This document shows, piece after piece, positions 1 through 11,356 of a DNA stretch of 64,000 bases; positions within the stretch are counted from its first letter, which is position 1, and each line of letters starts with the position of its first letter. The notes under the pieces are model-generated. The model was not told the DNA's origin and searched no databases. It saw only the letters and a program-made list of their open reading frames with translations. The DNA is from Arachnopeziza araneosa (taxonomy: Eukaryota; Ascomycota; Leotiomycetes; Helotiales; Arachnopezizaceae): assembly GCA_003988855.1 (NCBI GenBank), contig QYAI01000018.1, positions 186,001-250,000 of the forward strand, given 5' to 3'. Made by a program: the position numbers and the translations under genes.

Positions 1-1578
1 TACCAGAATTCGAATGCCCGCGGTAGCAAAAACACCAAAACACCAAAAACCCTAAGTTATCCTCTTTTCAGGTTTACTTGGTATCCCTTTCCATCTACCC
101 TCCGCAGTTCCAACTCAGCCAACCCTCTGTATCAGCCGTATGGACACAGCAAACCCAGAATAGGGTACAGTACACATGCTCTCATCCTCCCACGCAAAAC
201 TTCCAGACAGCACCAGACCAGTCGTCGAGTGCGGAGCCCGAAACACTTTTCAACAACGGGGCGGTCTCACTCGGGTTCCTGCAGCAGCAGCAGCAGCAGC
301 AGCGGGTACGACACCGTCCACACCCTCAACCCAGCCAACCACCCGCGCCGCATCTTCTGCGAGAGGACGTGTGTTTGGGAGCATGCCTCTTCCCGCCACG
401 ACAAGCAGGCGGCGTGCAGAGGCGGGAGGAGCCCAAACAGAAGCAGCCAATGGGCAGGACTTCGAGAAGCGGCAGTGCGAGGGGGACGGGCTGGGAACAG
501 GAGAACGAAAGGATTGGTCATGGTGGATATCAAGCATGGTCCATCAGATCTGAGCGAGGGCACTGCAAACTGCACTAGGAAGAGACGAGTTGATGCCAGC
601 ATCTCGCTGGCTGTTATGCGTGCATATTTTCTTCGTCGGCCAGCTTGCCAATTGGGCTTGTTTGCTTCCTGGTATCGTGTAGCTTGGAGCAGAAATCAAG
701 ATCCGGATAGCTTCTGACTGTTGGCAAGAGCAGTCACGGAGGAGCTTATCAACCTTGAAAAATTAGCCCTTTCTCTAGTAAACCTTATAGTTCCGACTAC
801 ATCAATCCTGTGTTGAGAACTCGGTCTATTCTTGGAGACCATGAAGAGATACCAGAGAGTACTATAATGTCGTGTATTCCCATCATTTGTTGAAGAAGGT
901 AGGTAGGTTACATTGAGGATGGATTGAAATCTTGAGAGCTGTAAATGCAATGTCATCATTTCCAAGAAACCAGCGTGTTAGAATCTCTTCACCCTTTATT
1001 GTCATGTCAACCAGAAGTCATTTTACAAGTTTCTATTCTCTAAAATTACATGCGTTGACTTCGCCATCCCCATTTCACCCACTGCCTCCTTTCTGTCAAA
1101 TGATATGCAGGCAAAAGCGCCATGATTCGTTGTAATAATCGAACAATATCATACAACCGAGAGAAATTGAATTGATTGATGTGTAATCGTTTACACCCAT
1201 GATCGTCAGATCTGTAACTTTTTACGGAAGTGAAAAGGAAGATATGTGAATTTGACTGGGGTATCATGTTCAAGACATTCATGAACGTCGAAATCGTGTA
1301 TCGTGTATCGTAAGCGTGTCATTATGTTCGTTGGGTGGACGCTTCTTGGTGTCCTCCGACGTTACAGAATCGAAAAATTAGGAAAGAAACTACTTCGACA
1401 ATATGTGGGTATTTATCTGCTTATTTATCTCCTTATACAACGCTAGTCATTGAGAGAACGACTTAGCATTGAGGTTCGAGGACATAGAGAATAAGCTAGA
1501 AGAGGTTGGCGTTTAGAAGAGCAGATATAAAGTATAACTGCTTTTAACAACACGTCCTTCGATATGATATACTCCTTT
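1..1578. other. Left-end gene-free stretch
   Basis: No gene is supported here. Bases 1-720 hold overlapping open frames on both strands that read as Gln/Pro/Arg-rich low complexity around a CAG run, with no recognisable domain. Bases 720-1578 are AT-rich, and the part nearest 1578 is probably the 3' untranslated and terminator region of the minus-strand GAF gene that ends at 1579. Confidence 0.5.
281..303. repeat. (GCA)n trinucleotide microsatellite
   Basis: Between seven and eight perfect GCA units. In one frame it reads as poly-Gln and in others as poly-Ala or poly-Ser, which explains several overlapping open frames nearby. No surrounding coding gene is supported. Confidence 0.9.
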
Positions 1579-4338
1579 CTAGGAACGATCTCGAAAGCCG
1601 AATTTTCTGAGATGTTGACTAAAGCCAGAGGGGCGAGAAGTTGAGGTAGGCTTTTCGACGGCTTGATGGGTAGCAGGCATCGTTGAGCTCGCATAGTTGG
1701 ACGTCTCTGTTGATTTTGATGAACGAGGAGTATATTTCTGGTGCTCTAAGCTCAGCCCAAATTTTGGTTTGGCATTATTCTGGGCTGAGGCGCAAGGGTC
1801 GGACATGCCATGGCGACTGTCCAGAAGCCGAGAAGTATCTATCTCGCTGCATGCAGCCGATCCAAACTGTGTATCAGCATTGCTCATAGTTGAGGGCGTG
1901 AGATTAGGATTGGCATTAAACATTGGTGAGTGAGTAGCGTTGTACACTTGACGTCTAGCGTTCTCCACTCTGGTAGTAAAGTCTGGCGTCGAGCCAATAG
2001 GTGTTCTGATTGGTTGCTTATAGAAAGAAGTCTTAACCGGACTTTCTGACTTTGGAAAGTTGGGCTTGAGACTCTTAGCAAACACCTCGAGTTCATTTTC
2101 CTCCTTAAGGCCCTGTTTTGGGTGGCGGCTCTCGCGGAAAGCGCCCAAGAGAACTCCGTCATTGCTATCAGGAGAGGTATGACCTCGAGCAGTAATTTTC
2201 ACTATAATTCCATAGGTGAATCGGGCTTCTGGGGTCGAGGAGGTTCCGGTGTTGAAGATTACAGGTCCTCTCTGTCGCAAAGCCTGCAGATGCATCTCAC
2301 AGTGTAGGTCAAACTTTCCCTTCAAGCCAAAAGCACTGATGAATCGAATGCTGGGTTCGAGTGCTACTCCTTTCCGATTTTCTCCTAGCGGGGGCTTAAT
2401 TTCGGCGATATACATCACATCGAACTCAAGTTCTTGTGCCTTGGAAGCAAGGATTCGTGCTAGCTTCTGAGCTAAGGTAGGTTCGTTATTTTGTGTTGTG
2501 GATTTCTTCTTCAAATTGGATGATGAACTGGTAGAGACTTGATACTGTTTTCTTCGCTCCTTCTTTTCATGTGGCACTGAAAGCGACGACATGGCGTTTG
2601 CGTCCTCGAAATTGGATTCGATCTGCTCACAGAATTCATCATCTTTCATGTCAAAGAAGGTAGCCACGGCATCTTCTTCATGTCCCTTATGCTTGCCTTC
2701 TCTAAGATCGGATTTCGGATGATCGGGGATCTCATCTTCGTTCGCCATCGGATCGGTTGAAGAGGTCATCGGAAGAGAAGGGTAAACCACTTGAGGTCCA
2801 GGTCTGTGATCTCCTCGATCGAACTTCTCGAAAGAGGGATTATGATTTGACTCTGATGAAGACGGTGGGGTGAGCTGACCGTTGCGCATCTGTTGCTGGA
2901 CCTGGCTACACTTGTTAAGATCCAGAGGGGTTGGAACCAGCCCTCGTGTCACTTGCGAGGAAGTTGATGCCACCAGCTGTCCAGCATATTCTGTTCCATG
3001 AATAAGAGAGTCTCTTTGTAGTAATGGGGTATCTCGTCTTCCTGATGAAGAGGAAAGAGAGTCAGCACTATCACGGAACTCATCCATGAATCTTGATGCC
3101 ATATTTGCAAGCTCCTGTTTATCACTTGACGAGAAAGATACCCGAGGCTGTGAATCGGAAACCCAAAAAACACCGCAAAGTTTTTTGTCAATTGAAAATA
3201 GAGGAACAGCAGCCATGAAGCGAAAATGGGGTCCTTGGGCGACAAGCGGACTATCCTTAAATTGCGGAATCTGAATCAATTAGCAAAACGCGAAGACAAT
3301 GAAGATTGCGGCTTACTTTGAGCGCGTCAAAAACTACGAAGGCCGCTTTCGAAACCTGTGTCTGGGAAGTAATGGTGACTCTGTAAGGAAGCTCGACTGT
3401 CTTGCCATCCTCTCCTACGCCAAAAGTCTCGGATTCACAATCAAGTAAGCTGTATCCCGCCATAGATGCTCCGAAACTCTGCATAGCAGCTTTGACTATA
3501 CGCACATACGGAGTGTCCTTCTCGTCACCTGCAGGGTTCAGATCTAAGCTTCTAGCTTCTTCACCAGAGCACGTCGCAGGAACAAGTAGCGAACCTTGGT
3601 TAATTGGTGCAGAAGGAGAGGCACACACGATATCAGGTTCTCCCTAATTTAAAACATATATTAGTTTAGTCGTCATACAAGGGTTTGCATAGATGTCCAA
3701 TCAAAAACAGGATTGAAATCGTATAGCGATATGGGAAGAGTTGGATCGGACTTACTCTCGCAATGCAGTCCTGTTGGAGCGCCATCTCTAGAGTAATTGC
3801 AGATCGCACGTCGACTTCTCGATGGTTGGATTCTATGATGCGTTCTTTCTCAAAATCTGTCTCGAGCGGAAGATTTTTGCTGTTGAATGGATTTGGATGA
3901 AAGATTGGCGAAGGCTGATTCGGGTACAATTCACTTAAACGAGATTCGAGAAAATCAAGGGACAAATTTCTCTCCGCTTCCGTTAGTGTTGGCTTTTGTT
4001 TTAGACGGCGGCCCGGTTCTTCAGTACGAGGTTCAAGTTGATGCGTTCTAGGGTGCATCGGTCTGATGTAGTTGCAGACCTCAATTCCTAGAGTCCTGCC
4101 TCTATTCACCACTTGTTCTTCGTAAATCACGGGATCTGCCACCCTAAGGATCGCCTTAGGGTCTCCTCCATGTTTTGGGACTGCCCAAAAACGCATAACT
4201 CCAAGCTTTTCCTTTATCATCTCTTCGAAGGTAATTTTCCTCACTGAAGCAGGATCCAGAATGTCGTTGTGCTCTTTCCAAATTTCCATTGAATGGCCAG
4301 TTCTCTCTAGTTCGACTTTGGTCAGACTTGCATCCAAA
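1579..4338 (-). CDS. GAF-domain protein (5' end uncertain)
   Basis: Three minus-strand exons are visible: 4338-3756, 3643-3317 and 3270-1579. The introns are 112 and 46 bp with GTAAGT and GTAAGC donors and join in phase 0, giving about 866 residues. A GAF-type sensory domain spans the exon 2-3 junction (about residues 195-390), including KAAFVVFDALK and the core FMAAVPLFSIDKKLCGVFWV. A long Ser-rich linker follows, then a second folded block of about 150 residues (around residues 550-690) that may be another degenerate GAF. No kinase or cyclase domain follows, so this looks like a stand-alone sensor or scaffold. The first in-frame ATG is at 4289 (MEIWKEHND). Good coding sequence continues up to an acceptor-like TTATTTAG just before 4338, so an upstream exon is likely. 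A candidate ends at 4765 with donor GTAAGT in the required phase. The true start is unresolved. Confidence 0.75.
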
Positions 4339-4960
4339 CTAAATAAGGACGCGATAGGTTGAGCTGCCGACGCAACTTAAACCTTTTTCAGTAGATTGAT
4401 TTAACTGCTGGAAGGATGAGACCCCCAATGATGCGGCCTTTCTGTTTTCGAGAATCGGGATGAGCTTGGAGCTCGTACTAAGAGGCTGGTCTCAAGGGAG
4501 TGCAACTGTTCCACGTGGGTACAATGATATAAGACAATAGTGGATTGGTTTACTCTGATCAAATGAGTTTGAGTCGAAGACCAATCTAGAGTGAGCCAAC
4601 TAGGAACGAAATATGTCTTATCGATGTGCCTGAAAGACAAAAGCTGTCTAGAATTTGCCCTGTAAAACATCATTAACAAAAGGTATTTGAAAGATTGAGG
4701 GCAAGGGATGAAAAATTGAATCTTTATAAAATATAAAATATATCTATGATATTAAACGACTTACTCGAACTGAGCTTTGAATTGCTGTAACGCGATGCTG
4801 TGGCGAAATGGTGGACTGCAGAAGTTGAAGAAAGAGATGTCGAAAGTAACTTCCAAATCCACAGAGTTGACAAAGGAAACGTCTGAATCTAAGAATAAGT
4901 ATTCTCGGAATAGCAATTCGTATTAGTGGAAAGACATACCGGCACGTTATAGTAGAAAGA

Positions 4961-5251
4961 GTTGATGTGAACTCAGAAGTTGACAAAAGTAATGTCGAAA
5001 CACAGTTTTTGGTGACGGACAACTACAGTTGCGTCGAAATAGTAGAGAGAGTTGATGTGAACCCAGAAGTTGACAAAAGTAATGTCGAAACACAGTTTTT
5101 AGTGAGAGACAACCACAATCGCGTCGAAATAGTAAAGAGAGTTGGTGTGAACCCAGAAGTTGACAAAAGTAATGTCGAAACACAGTTTTTGGTGACAGAC
5201 AGCCACAGTCGCGTCGAAACACAGTTTTTGATGACAGTCAACCACAATCGC
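4961..5251. repeat. 90-bp tandem repeat with a 39-bp sub-repeat
   Basis: Near-identical units begin at 4961, 5051 and 5141 (90-bp spacing, exactly 30 codons). The third unit ends in an extra 39-bp duplication (5174-5212 and 5213-5251). More diverged copies of the same pattern seem to lie at about 4800-4880. The plus strand reads as a repeat built on EVDKSNVETQFLV and runs open from 4967 to 5320. The minus strand is also largely open in more than one frame. Which strand, if either, is coding is undecided. Confidence 0.9.
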
Positions 5252-6178
5252 GTCGAAACTAAGAGTCTTGGTACCGAGAAAGGAAGTGGCGGAATACAGC
5301 CGATGAAAGACAAGCAGTGAGGAGTAAGGACGGGCTCCAATGATCATGCCATCAAATATAACATCAAGGACTTCGAGGTAAGTAGCCGGCTCTCAAGTTC
5401 TTAAAAGATCTTTTGAGTAGAGTCAAGAAAACGAGGGACTGTTTGAAGGAGAAGAACAAAGTGAATGACTCGAAACGGTGAGAAGTTGTTGGTCGATGGT
5501 CGTGGAAGTCGGCTGCCGGACAGAGAAGGGACTCGAGATTGAGGAGGTAATGAAGTGAACAAGCTAGTCGAATCTTCAAGCCCTTGCCACAACAAGCATC
5601 CGATTTCGAGGGAATTCCAAATCGACGGGATAATTTGTTCATTCAGATCCTCGCCCGTTCCAAGGAATGACTCGGGTTTTTTGTACCTCCAGCTGAATCA
5701 TTGGCTTGAGAGGCCTTTAATGCAGCGTCGTTGGCCGGCTGTGAGCCACAGCAGCAGTTGTACGAGGCTGCTCAGGTTGTGCACTCTCGTCTCAAGGCTC
5801 GACTGCGATGCTTAGGATACCTAGAATTGCAAGAACTAGGCTCGAGAGTTAAGACCGAGGTGGGAAACGAGTCCGTTGATATTTTGAAACCTTGTTGACA
5901 CAGTCCAGATCCTATCATATATGAGGATGCGCTCATGCACGACGACTTTTAAGATGCAAAGCAAAGAATCATGAGAGCCTACGTCAACCAATCCTTGGCA
6001 CCTGAATGGAGTTCAGTGATCGGCGGAGGCCGCATGCCATGGGAAACGGAACTGAGATGGCTCCTTGATTGGTTGTGCCGCTTGTCGAGCATTCCATGCA
6101 GCGACTGATATAAAGATTGCCTGAAGACGACACAAGACGAAGTGACAGTTGGAGAAGAGCAGAAAGTGGGAGAAGGGT

Positions 6179-6231
6179 AGAAGAAGAAGAAGAAGGAGGA
6201 GGAGGAGGAGAAGAAGAAGGAGAAGGAGAAG
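6179..6231. repeat. Polypurine (AAG/GGA)n tract
   Basis: A 53-base uninterrupted purine run made of AAG and GGA triplets. It gives artefactual poly-Arg on the plus strand and poly-Leu or poly-Phe/Ser on the minus strand. Such tracts can act as promoter elements or form triplex structures, but nothing here shows function. Confidence 0.9.
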
Positions 6232-6577
6232 CACGACGTCAGATCAGCAGGAGTCAACTGAAAATGCCATCTGTTCTGGAGGGGAAGTAGCGACGGGTGT
6301 GCAGCGCGGAGCCAAGGGCTATGGCAGGCAAGTACAGTACTGTACCTGGCTACTCTTCTCTCCTCTTCGTCCTTGCCTCGAGGGGAGTACTGCTCCGGCA
6401 AGCAAGGCCTCGGTATTGGACTGGCTAGTCGGCGTGGGCAGGCACAAATGACGCTCCCTCAACAGCCCAAACTTTGATCATTTTGATACCAAAAGCAAAA
6501 ACGACATGCATACAAAATAACCCCGGGGCCGCCACTGGCTGCATAGTCAGTCTGGAGCCAGAAGGAAAACAGACCAC

Positions 6578-6594
6578 GCAGCAGCAGCAGCAGC
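6578..6594. repeat. (GCA)n trinucleotide microsatellite
   Basis: More than five GCA units, a second copy of the motif seen at 281-303. It lies in the gene-poor block and is not inside a supported gene. Confidence 0.85.
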
Positions 6595-8564
6595 CAGTAC
6601 CATTGTTACGACTCGTTCATCTGACGAGCTGCTGCAATCGCTTGTGAAGCAACAGCGAGGTGAGAGGTGCAGACAAGGTTGATGGCGCTCGACGCCTCCC
6701 TGCAGCGCCGAAGTACCGTCATCTCGCCATTCGTGGAAGAGCCCAACGTCAGGAGGGAAACCGCTCCAATAGAGCGCCCTCTGCCACAAGTCAAAGCGTT
6801 GACCTCCTCCCGTCCCCCCCGCACCGCCGGGATTGTCATCAAGAGTGCCTCCACTCATCGCAGGGACTTTCCAAACAAGTGAAGCATTGCGAATGCGACG
6901 TCAGGAGACCAAGAGCCCGTCGCGGAAGGAATTGTCCCTTTGGAAGAGAAGCCATCTTCAACAGAAGGACGGCAACAGTCTGCCTCTTTTCTACGACTAC
7001 ACAAGCACGAGCAGGCCATTCAGCTTCTGGCCTGGATAAGGTTATCTCATATTGACCCCTCGCTATCACAAAAACTAGTCCAATATTCTCCAATCAACTC
7101 CCAAAGAGCACCACCTCCTTGCGCTGCGAGAAGACTCTATTCCGGACTCAAACCAAGCTTTCCACCGGCGAGCTGAGCGATGTTTTAGACATTACCTATT
7201 CCTGATCAGTGCGAGAGACGTCAAAAGCTGACTGATTTCTGTTTTGTCCTTTTCCCGCCAATTGCCAGCAGCCCTAACAAAGCATTCGGTATTTGTTTTT
7301 ATTGTTTTGACGTTTTTCTCAACTTCTTTATCACAGATTCATCACGTCATTCACAGCTCTTGAAAGGAGCCTCTTGATTGGCAGGCAGATTCAATAATCG
7401 CTATCAGGGTATGCTGGCTTCAGAATCTTTCCGCTTGTTTCAAAGATCAACATGTTATGAAGCCAGCCGGGAAATTAACACAACAAAAACTGGCAAATGC
7501 GGCTGCCGTTTTCTTGCGCAAGTATGATGTAACTTTCCTTTGTACCTACCAGTGCGAAATTCGGCAAGGAGTAAATTGAATCGTATGATTCGAGGCGGTC
7601 CCTGTTGCGGCGTTCTGTTTGAGGCGACCTTGTATTGCCTTGCACTGAGTTTAGTACCTATTTTGGTCGAAAATTTACGAGGACCGGTACAACTCAAGTA
7701 CCTCATCTCGTATTAAAGGGGTTTGTGAACCTCCACATGAAAGGAATTTCAGCTCTCTTTGTTTTCAATGTCTCATAAAAATGCCGACTATAGCTTTTAC
7801 GATTGCAACACGGCAGCAGTTAATCAACTGTTGCTGTGCCAAAAAAAAATCTCAAATGTTACAACACAGCCCTTAAGTCCACGCAACTTCATTTATTTTC
7901 CTCGAGTACGAGTTCACGAGCAGTGGAATGATATGCGAGGAGCCGCCCTGTCGCTCTCTGGGAACACTTAGTTAGGATGCGGCATTCAGAGCTGCTGAGA
8001 GCCGGTAGCACATAAGAGTCCAGACCCAAGCCTCAAGATCTGCTCTGTTGAAATCTTCCAGGGTCCTGGGATCTGATCGAGACGGTCGCCCGGGCTGCTC
8101 TGCTGCGTAATCTGTGGCGTTGCGGTGGATGCATTGGCCACCAGTTCCTCTCAGCAACGGTAAGCCTTCCGTGACAGCACATATGGGTGTTGGGAGGCTG
8201 CTGTCGTGCGACCTGTAGGTTGTTTTGTCTCCGTGGCGCCGAGATTGAAGCAGGAACATGCAAACAGTCTTCCCGCGATAGGCAGAGGCGCTGAGAGAAT
8301 TCTATATCTTCTGGGGGTTCGCCCTCTTAATATTTGCGTAGCTAAGGTGGCTAGGTTATTTTGCAGCTCTACTTGGGATGCCACAACGTTTATCCTTATT
8401 TCGGATCATGGAAGGCGGTAAGTCCAGTGCACTGCATCTGCAATCATGCTGAGGCCTGGTTCTGTCCACCTTTGTACTGACCTCAGATGCTACTCGGTGA
8501 AGCCAAAGGCCAACTCTCCAACTCTGCGGCCGGGCGGTTTATCATTTTGTATTTGACTGAGCTT

Positions 8565-9719
8565 CTAGACATTATAATCTGTAAAGCCTGCACTGGGTCC
8601 ATCTCGCTGGAGCAGGTATCCCCATCGTTTCTGATCGTGCTTCAAGACCTCTGGTACATCCTCGTTTTTCTCCATCCTTTGATACTCCTCACCCTCCCTA
8701 TCCCATAAGTCCAAGCCTTTCCTAACCCTATCCACAATCTTGCTTGGATCCCTGAACCGCTCCGCGTTCAATGTTGTATGGCTGAAACTTTTCATCTTGG
8801 ACAGCACCTCTTCAATGGTGTCGAAACATGTACTACAATGCCAGCCCGCATTCCAGATCTCCTTCTTTTGCCACCATACCAGCAAGCGGTTGTCTCCTTC
8901 CCCGTTCCTCAAATCCACAGGGAGGATCGTATTCTCCCCTGCAAATACGGTCGCTTGTGGATGAGCCCACTGCTCTCCAATGTGCTTCCACTGAAAGCCG
9001 TAATAGTAGAACTGGCTTCGGATCGTAACCCTCTTGCCCGCATCACAGTTCCTTAACAGCATCACCGTTGCCGGCTTCGGGATCTCATCCACATCTGACA
9101 CCAACAGCACATCCCCCATCTGCGCCTTCTTCTGCCCTTCCAATCTCCCAAAGGTCTGGAGGAACATGGCATTCCTCTGGAAATCCTCATAGTCCCACGC
9201 GCGCCTACTCCCCATCGGCGGGTCCTCCAGCACGTGATAGATGATCTGGCCATGCCACTCCGCAAACCTGTCCCAGTTCTCCCGCAGGACTAGCCGTTTC
9301 TCCAACCCCGTAAACGTGACGGGCGATTCCACGATGACAAAGTAATCGACCACGGACGCCAGCGTCGAGAGCCGGATGAAGAGCCAGTCCATCTCGTCGT
9401 TCACCATCAGGAGATCGTAGACCTTGCGGCGCCGCGTCTGGTCTGGCCATGGCGCCCAGGACTGCGTCTCGCATACCGCCTTGGCGTTGGCGAGATCGAG
9501 GAGCCCCGTCTGCGGGGACGGCGTGGCCTCCTGTTGGAAGGTGATTAGAGAAGGTATGACGCCGCGCTGTCCATCGCCCGTGTAGAAACTGCGGAATTGG
9601 GCGTATTCGTACGTGTAGAAGCTGTAGAGAAAGGCGGCGAGCAGGAGGATGCGAATGATACGGCTGCGGGAGGCTGAGACGAGTTGTTGCGGAATTGAGA
9701 CTCGTGGTTGGAGGATCAT
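8565..9719 (-). CDS. Glycosyltransferase family 17 (GnT-III-like)
   Basis: Single-exon gene of 384 residues starting at ATG 9719 in the context CACCATG. The N-terminus is a type II signal anchor: a short cytoplasmic tail, then a hydrophobic segment IIRILLLAAFLYSF at about residues 21-38, as in Golgi enzymes. The catalytic region matches the GT17 family (beta-1,4-mannosyl-glycoprotein N-acetylglucosaminyltransferase). It has the conserved start YDLLMVNDEMDWLFIRL, the EDPPMG and AWDYEDFQRNA blocks, and the metal-binding acidic motif SDVDEIP at about 208-214. Later come WHCSTCF and the lysine-rich end FSHTTLN. The length is usual for fungal members. In animals GT17 adds bisecting GlcNAc; fungal substrates are not established, so the donor and acceptor are inferred only. 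Its promoter would lie in 9720-10135, just downstream of the PTC7 gene. Confidence 0.92.
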   Translation of the reverse strand: MILQPRVSIPQQLVSASRSRIIRILLLAAFLYSFYTYEYAQFRSFYTGDGQRGVIPSLITFQQEATPSPQTGLLDLANAKAVCETQSWAPWPDQTRRRKVYDLLMVNDEMDWLFIRLSTLASVVDYFVIVESPVTFTGLEKRLVLRENWDRFAEWHGQIIYHVLEDPPMGSRRAWDYEDFQRNAMFLQTFGRLEGQKKAQMGDVLLVSDVDEIPKPATVMLLRNCDAGKRVTIRSQFYYYGFQWKHIGEQWAHPQATVFAGENTILPVDLRNGEGDNRLLVWWQKKEIWNAGWHCSTCFDTIEEVLSKMKSFSHTTLNAERFRDPSKIVDRVRKGLDLWDREGEEYQRMEKNEDVPEVLKHDQKRWGYLLQRDGPSAGFTDYNV

Positions 9720-10135
9720 GGTGAGCTATGGATCATTGAATGGGAGGTTTCATCATTGATGGCGAGAGAGGTTGTGAAGGATTCAATTCGTATTTCATTC
9801 ACTGATACCTTAGCTGCCAAAGCGCCACAAAAGATAGGGGCCTGTTCAGCCTTGTCTGCAAGGCTGTAGATATGGGAGAAATTATGATAGCCTTGCAGAA
9901 TGATTGTCAGCATGGGGATTAATCTACAAATTTGTCTTGGCATAGGTACTTATTCATATATATTGTCACAGTAAGAACTGAGAATACAGAAGATTTGTGA
10001 CAAATTTCAATCCCATTGCTGAGTTTCCCTACTCCATCTTCTATATGTCCTTTTTCCAGAACTCCAGATGATGCATTCGATCCCCTTGTTAGGAACAATA
10101 TGATACAAGGCCATCCTATATTTATCGATCAGTAT
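9720..10135. promoter_or_regulatory. Spacer between GT17 and PTC7 genes
   Basis: About 416 bp lying 5' of the GT17 gene and 3' of PTC7, both transcribed leftwards. It must contain the PTC7 terminator and the GT17 promoter. No distinctive motif was recognised. Confidence 0.4.
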
Positions 10136-11356
10136 TCACTTTCCCTCTTCGCATACTACAGCTACCACGACGCAGATGTCGTCAACCTTTCCACCCCTCC
10201 AGTTCTCGTGTGGGTAATGCTTCTGGACTTCTCTTGCGAACGGCCCATCAAGTTTGGTATTAATACTTGCTGCTTTTGCTTCTCCTGTGATCCCAACAGC
10301 TAAGAATGTCTGTAAAGCTGGAATCTCTTCAGCGCCGCTTTTCCCATCACCGCCCAATATGAAATTTTGCAAGCTTTTGCTCACTTTGATTCCCTCCTCG
10401 GTATGCTCCCAAGCTCTTGAATCAATCATCATTCGAGACACGACTTTAAGTATGTCATGGCTAGAAAGATTATCCCATACTCCATCGCTGGCAAAGACGA
10501 GTACATCTCCATGTCTCAAGTCGTGATGTGAAACATTCGCATCTTTGGGGAAATCCTCTAGCTGGTATCCGCCAAAAGCCTCGACCTGTTTCGATATCCT
10601 CTCTGGTACAACCGAAAGCTGATATGGAGTATTGAAAGCATGGGTCTGTGGTTCTGAGTAGTTGTGTACCGCGTTTAATCTTAACTGAAGGAACCCCGAG
10701 TCTCCCAGATTTGCGACCTCGAGTATTCCGCTTCCTTTGGCAATTGCTACACACGCTGTACTTCCTCCAGCAGGAACAGTTCTGTCTTTACATATATCGT
10801 CGTATCCACGTTGCATGAGGCTTCTCGCGCTTATAGGAGGTTCCCATTCTTCTGGTGTGTGCGTATATGCAGCTTGTGCCATGTATTCGCAAAATCCGTG
10901 TGCAAAGTCTGCCGGATCTACACCGGAATCTGCCCATCCTCCTACTCCATCTGCGACCCCCATTGCAAGATCGGAACTCGAGCCTATCTTACTAATGAAG
11001 AAGGCATCTTGTCCGCTCGCAGGTCTCCCCTTCTTATCCTTCCTCCGAGAACGGACCTTGTTATAGGGATTGAAGTTGAATATGTTGGTTTCTGGATTGT
11101 ATTTGCGGCCTTTGGCCGAGAAAGATGCTGCGACGCCGTAGGCAAATTTCGGTGAGGATTTAAGTGGTGGCGACGTGTGAAAAGATCGAAACCGAGCCTG
11201 CGAAAGGTAACGTTGGGAGGGCAATGTTGGTCGCTGTGATACTGATAGAATCTGGCACACGTCTTTGAGAGATAGTCCGTATCTTTTGGTTTCTGTCCCA
11301 GGTATTGCGCGTAACCTGTACGCTGAAGCAAGGGGTGCTACAAAAGGAGATGGCAT
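10136..11356 (-). CDS. PTC7: Mitochondrial PP2C phosphatase Ptc7
   Basis: Intronless, 406 residues, ATG at 11356. This is the PPM/PP2C serine/threonine phosphatase of the Ptc7/Azr1 group. The first 70 residues are rich in Arg and Ser and nearly free of acidic residues (RYLSQARFRSFHTSPPLKSS), typical of a mitochondrial presequence. Catalytic motifs are present in order: GQDAFFIS at about 115, ADGVGGWAD at 135-143 with the metal-binding Asp, GGSTACVA, NLGDSGFL, FASDGVWDNLS, and the closing KVDDICVVVAVV. In yeast Ptc7 dephosphorylates the hydroxylase Coq7 and activates coenzyme Q synthesis; that role is carried over by homology. Yeast PTC7 makes a second, nuclear-envelope isoform by retaining an intron. 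No intron is seen here, so only the mitochondrial form is expected. Confidence 0.93.
   Translation of the reverse strand: MPSPFVAPLASAYRLRAIPGTETKRYGLSLKDVCQILSVSQRPTLPSQRYLSQARFRSFHTSPPLKSSPKFAYGVAASFSAKGRKYNPETNIFNFNPYNKVRSRRKDKKGRPASGQDAFFISKIGSSSDLAMGVADGVGGWADSGVDPADFAHGFCEYMAQAAYTHTPEEWEPPISARSLMQRGYDDICKDRTVPAGGSTACVAIAKGSGILEVANLGDSGFLQLRLNAVHNYSEPQTHAFNTPYQLSVVPERISKQVEAFGGYQLEDFPKDANVSHHDLRHGDVLVFASDGVWDNLSSHDILKVVSRMMIDSRAWEHTEEGIKVSKSLQNFILGGDGKSGAEEIPALQTFLAVGITGEAKAASINTKLDGPFAREVQKHYPHENWRGGKVDDICVVVAVVCEEGK

Larger units (their letters stand above)
4339..8564. other. Gene-poor block with simple and tandem repeats
   Basis: Over 4 kb between the GAF gene and the glycosyltransferase gene. 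It holds a 90-bp tandem repeat (4961-5251), a polypurine triplet tract and a GCA microsatellite. Open frames of 60-140 codons occur on both strands but are low-complexity or lack any conserved pattern. A donor-acceptor pair on the minus strand (GTATGT to TTCTTAG, about 4890-4940, 51 bp apart) hints at spliced transcription from the repeat area toward the GAF gene, but no open path to an ATG was found. Confidence 0.5.

Noticed and set aside
78..717. Overlapping open frames on both strands around the CAG run
   Set aside because: Low-complexity composition driven by the microsatellite; no frame looks protein-like along its length.
6149..6451. Poly-Arg open frame, with poly-Leu and poly-Phe frames on the other strand
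   Set aside because: Entirely explained by the polypurine triplet tract.
10737..11155. Plus-strand open frames opposite PTC7
   Set aside because: Antisense shadows of a confidently identified gene.
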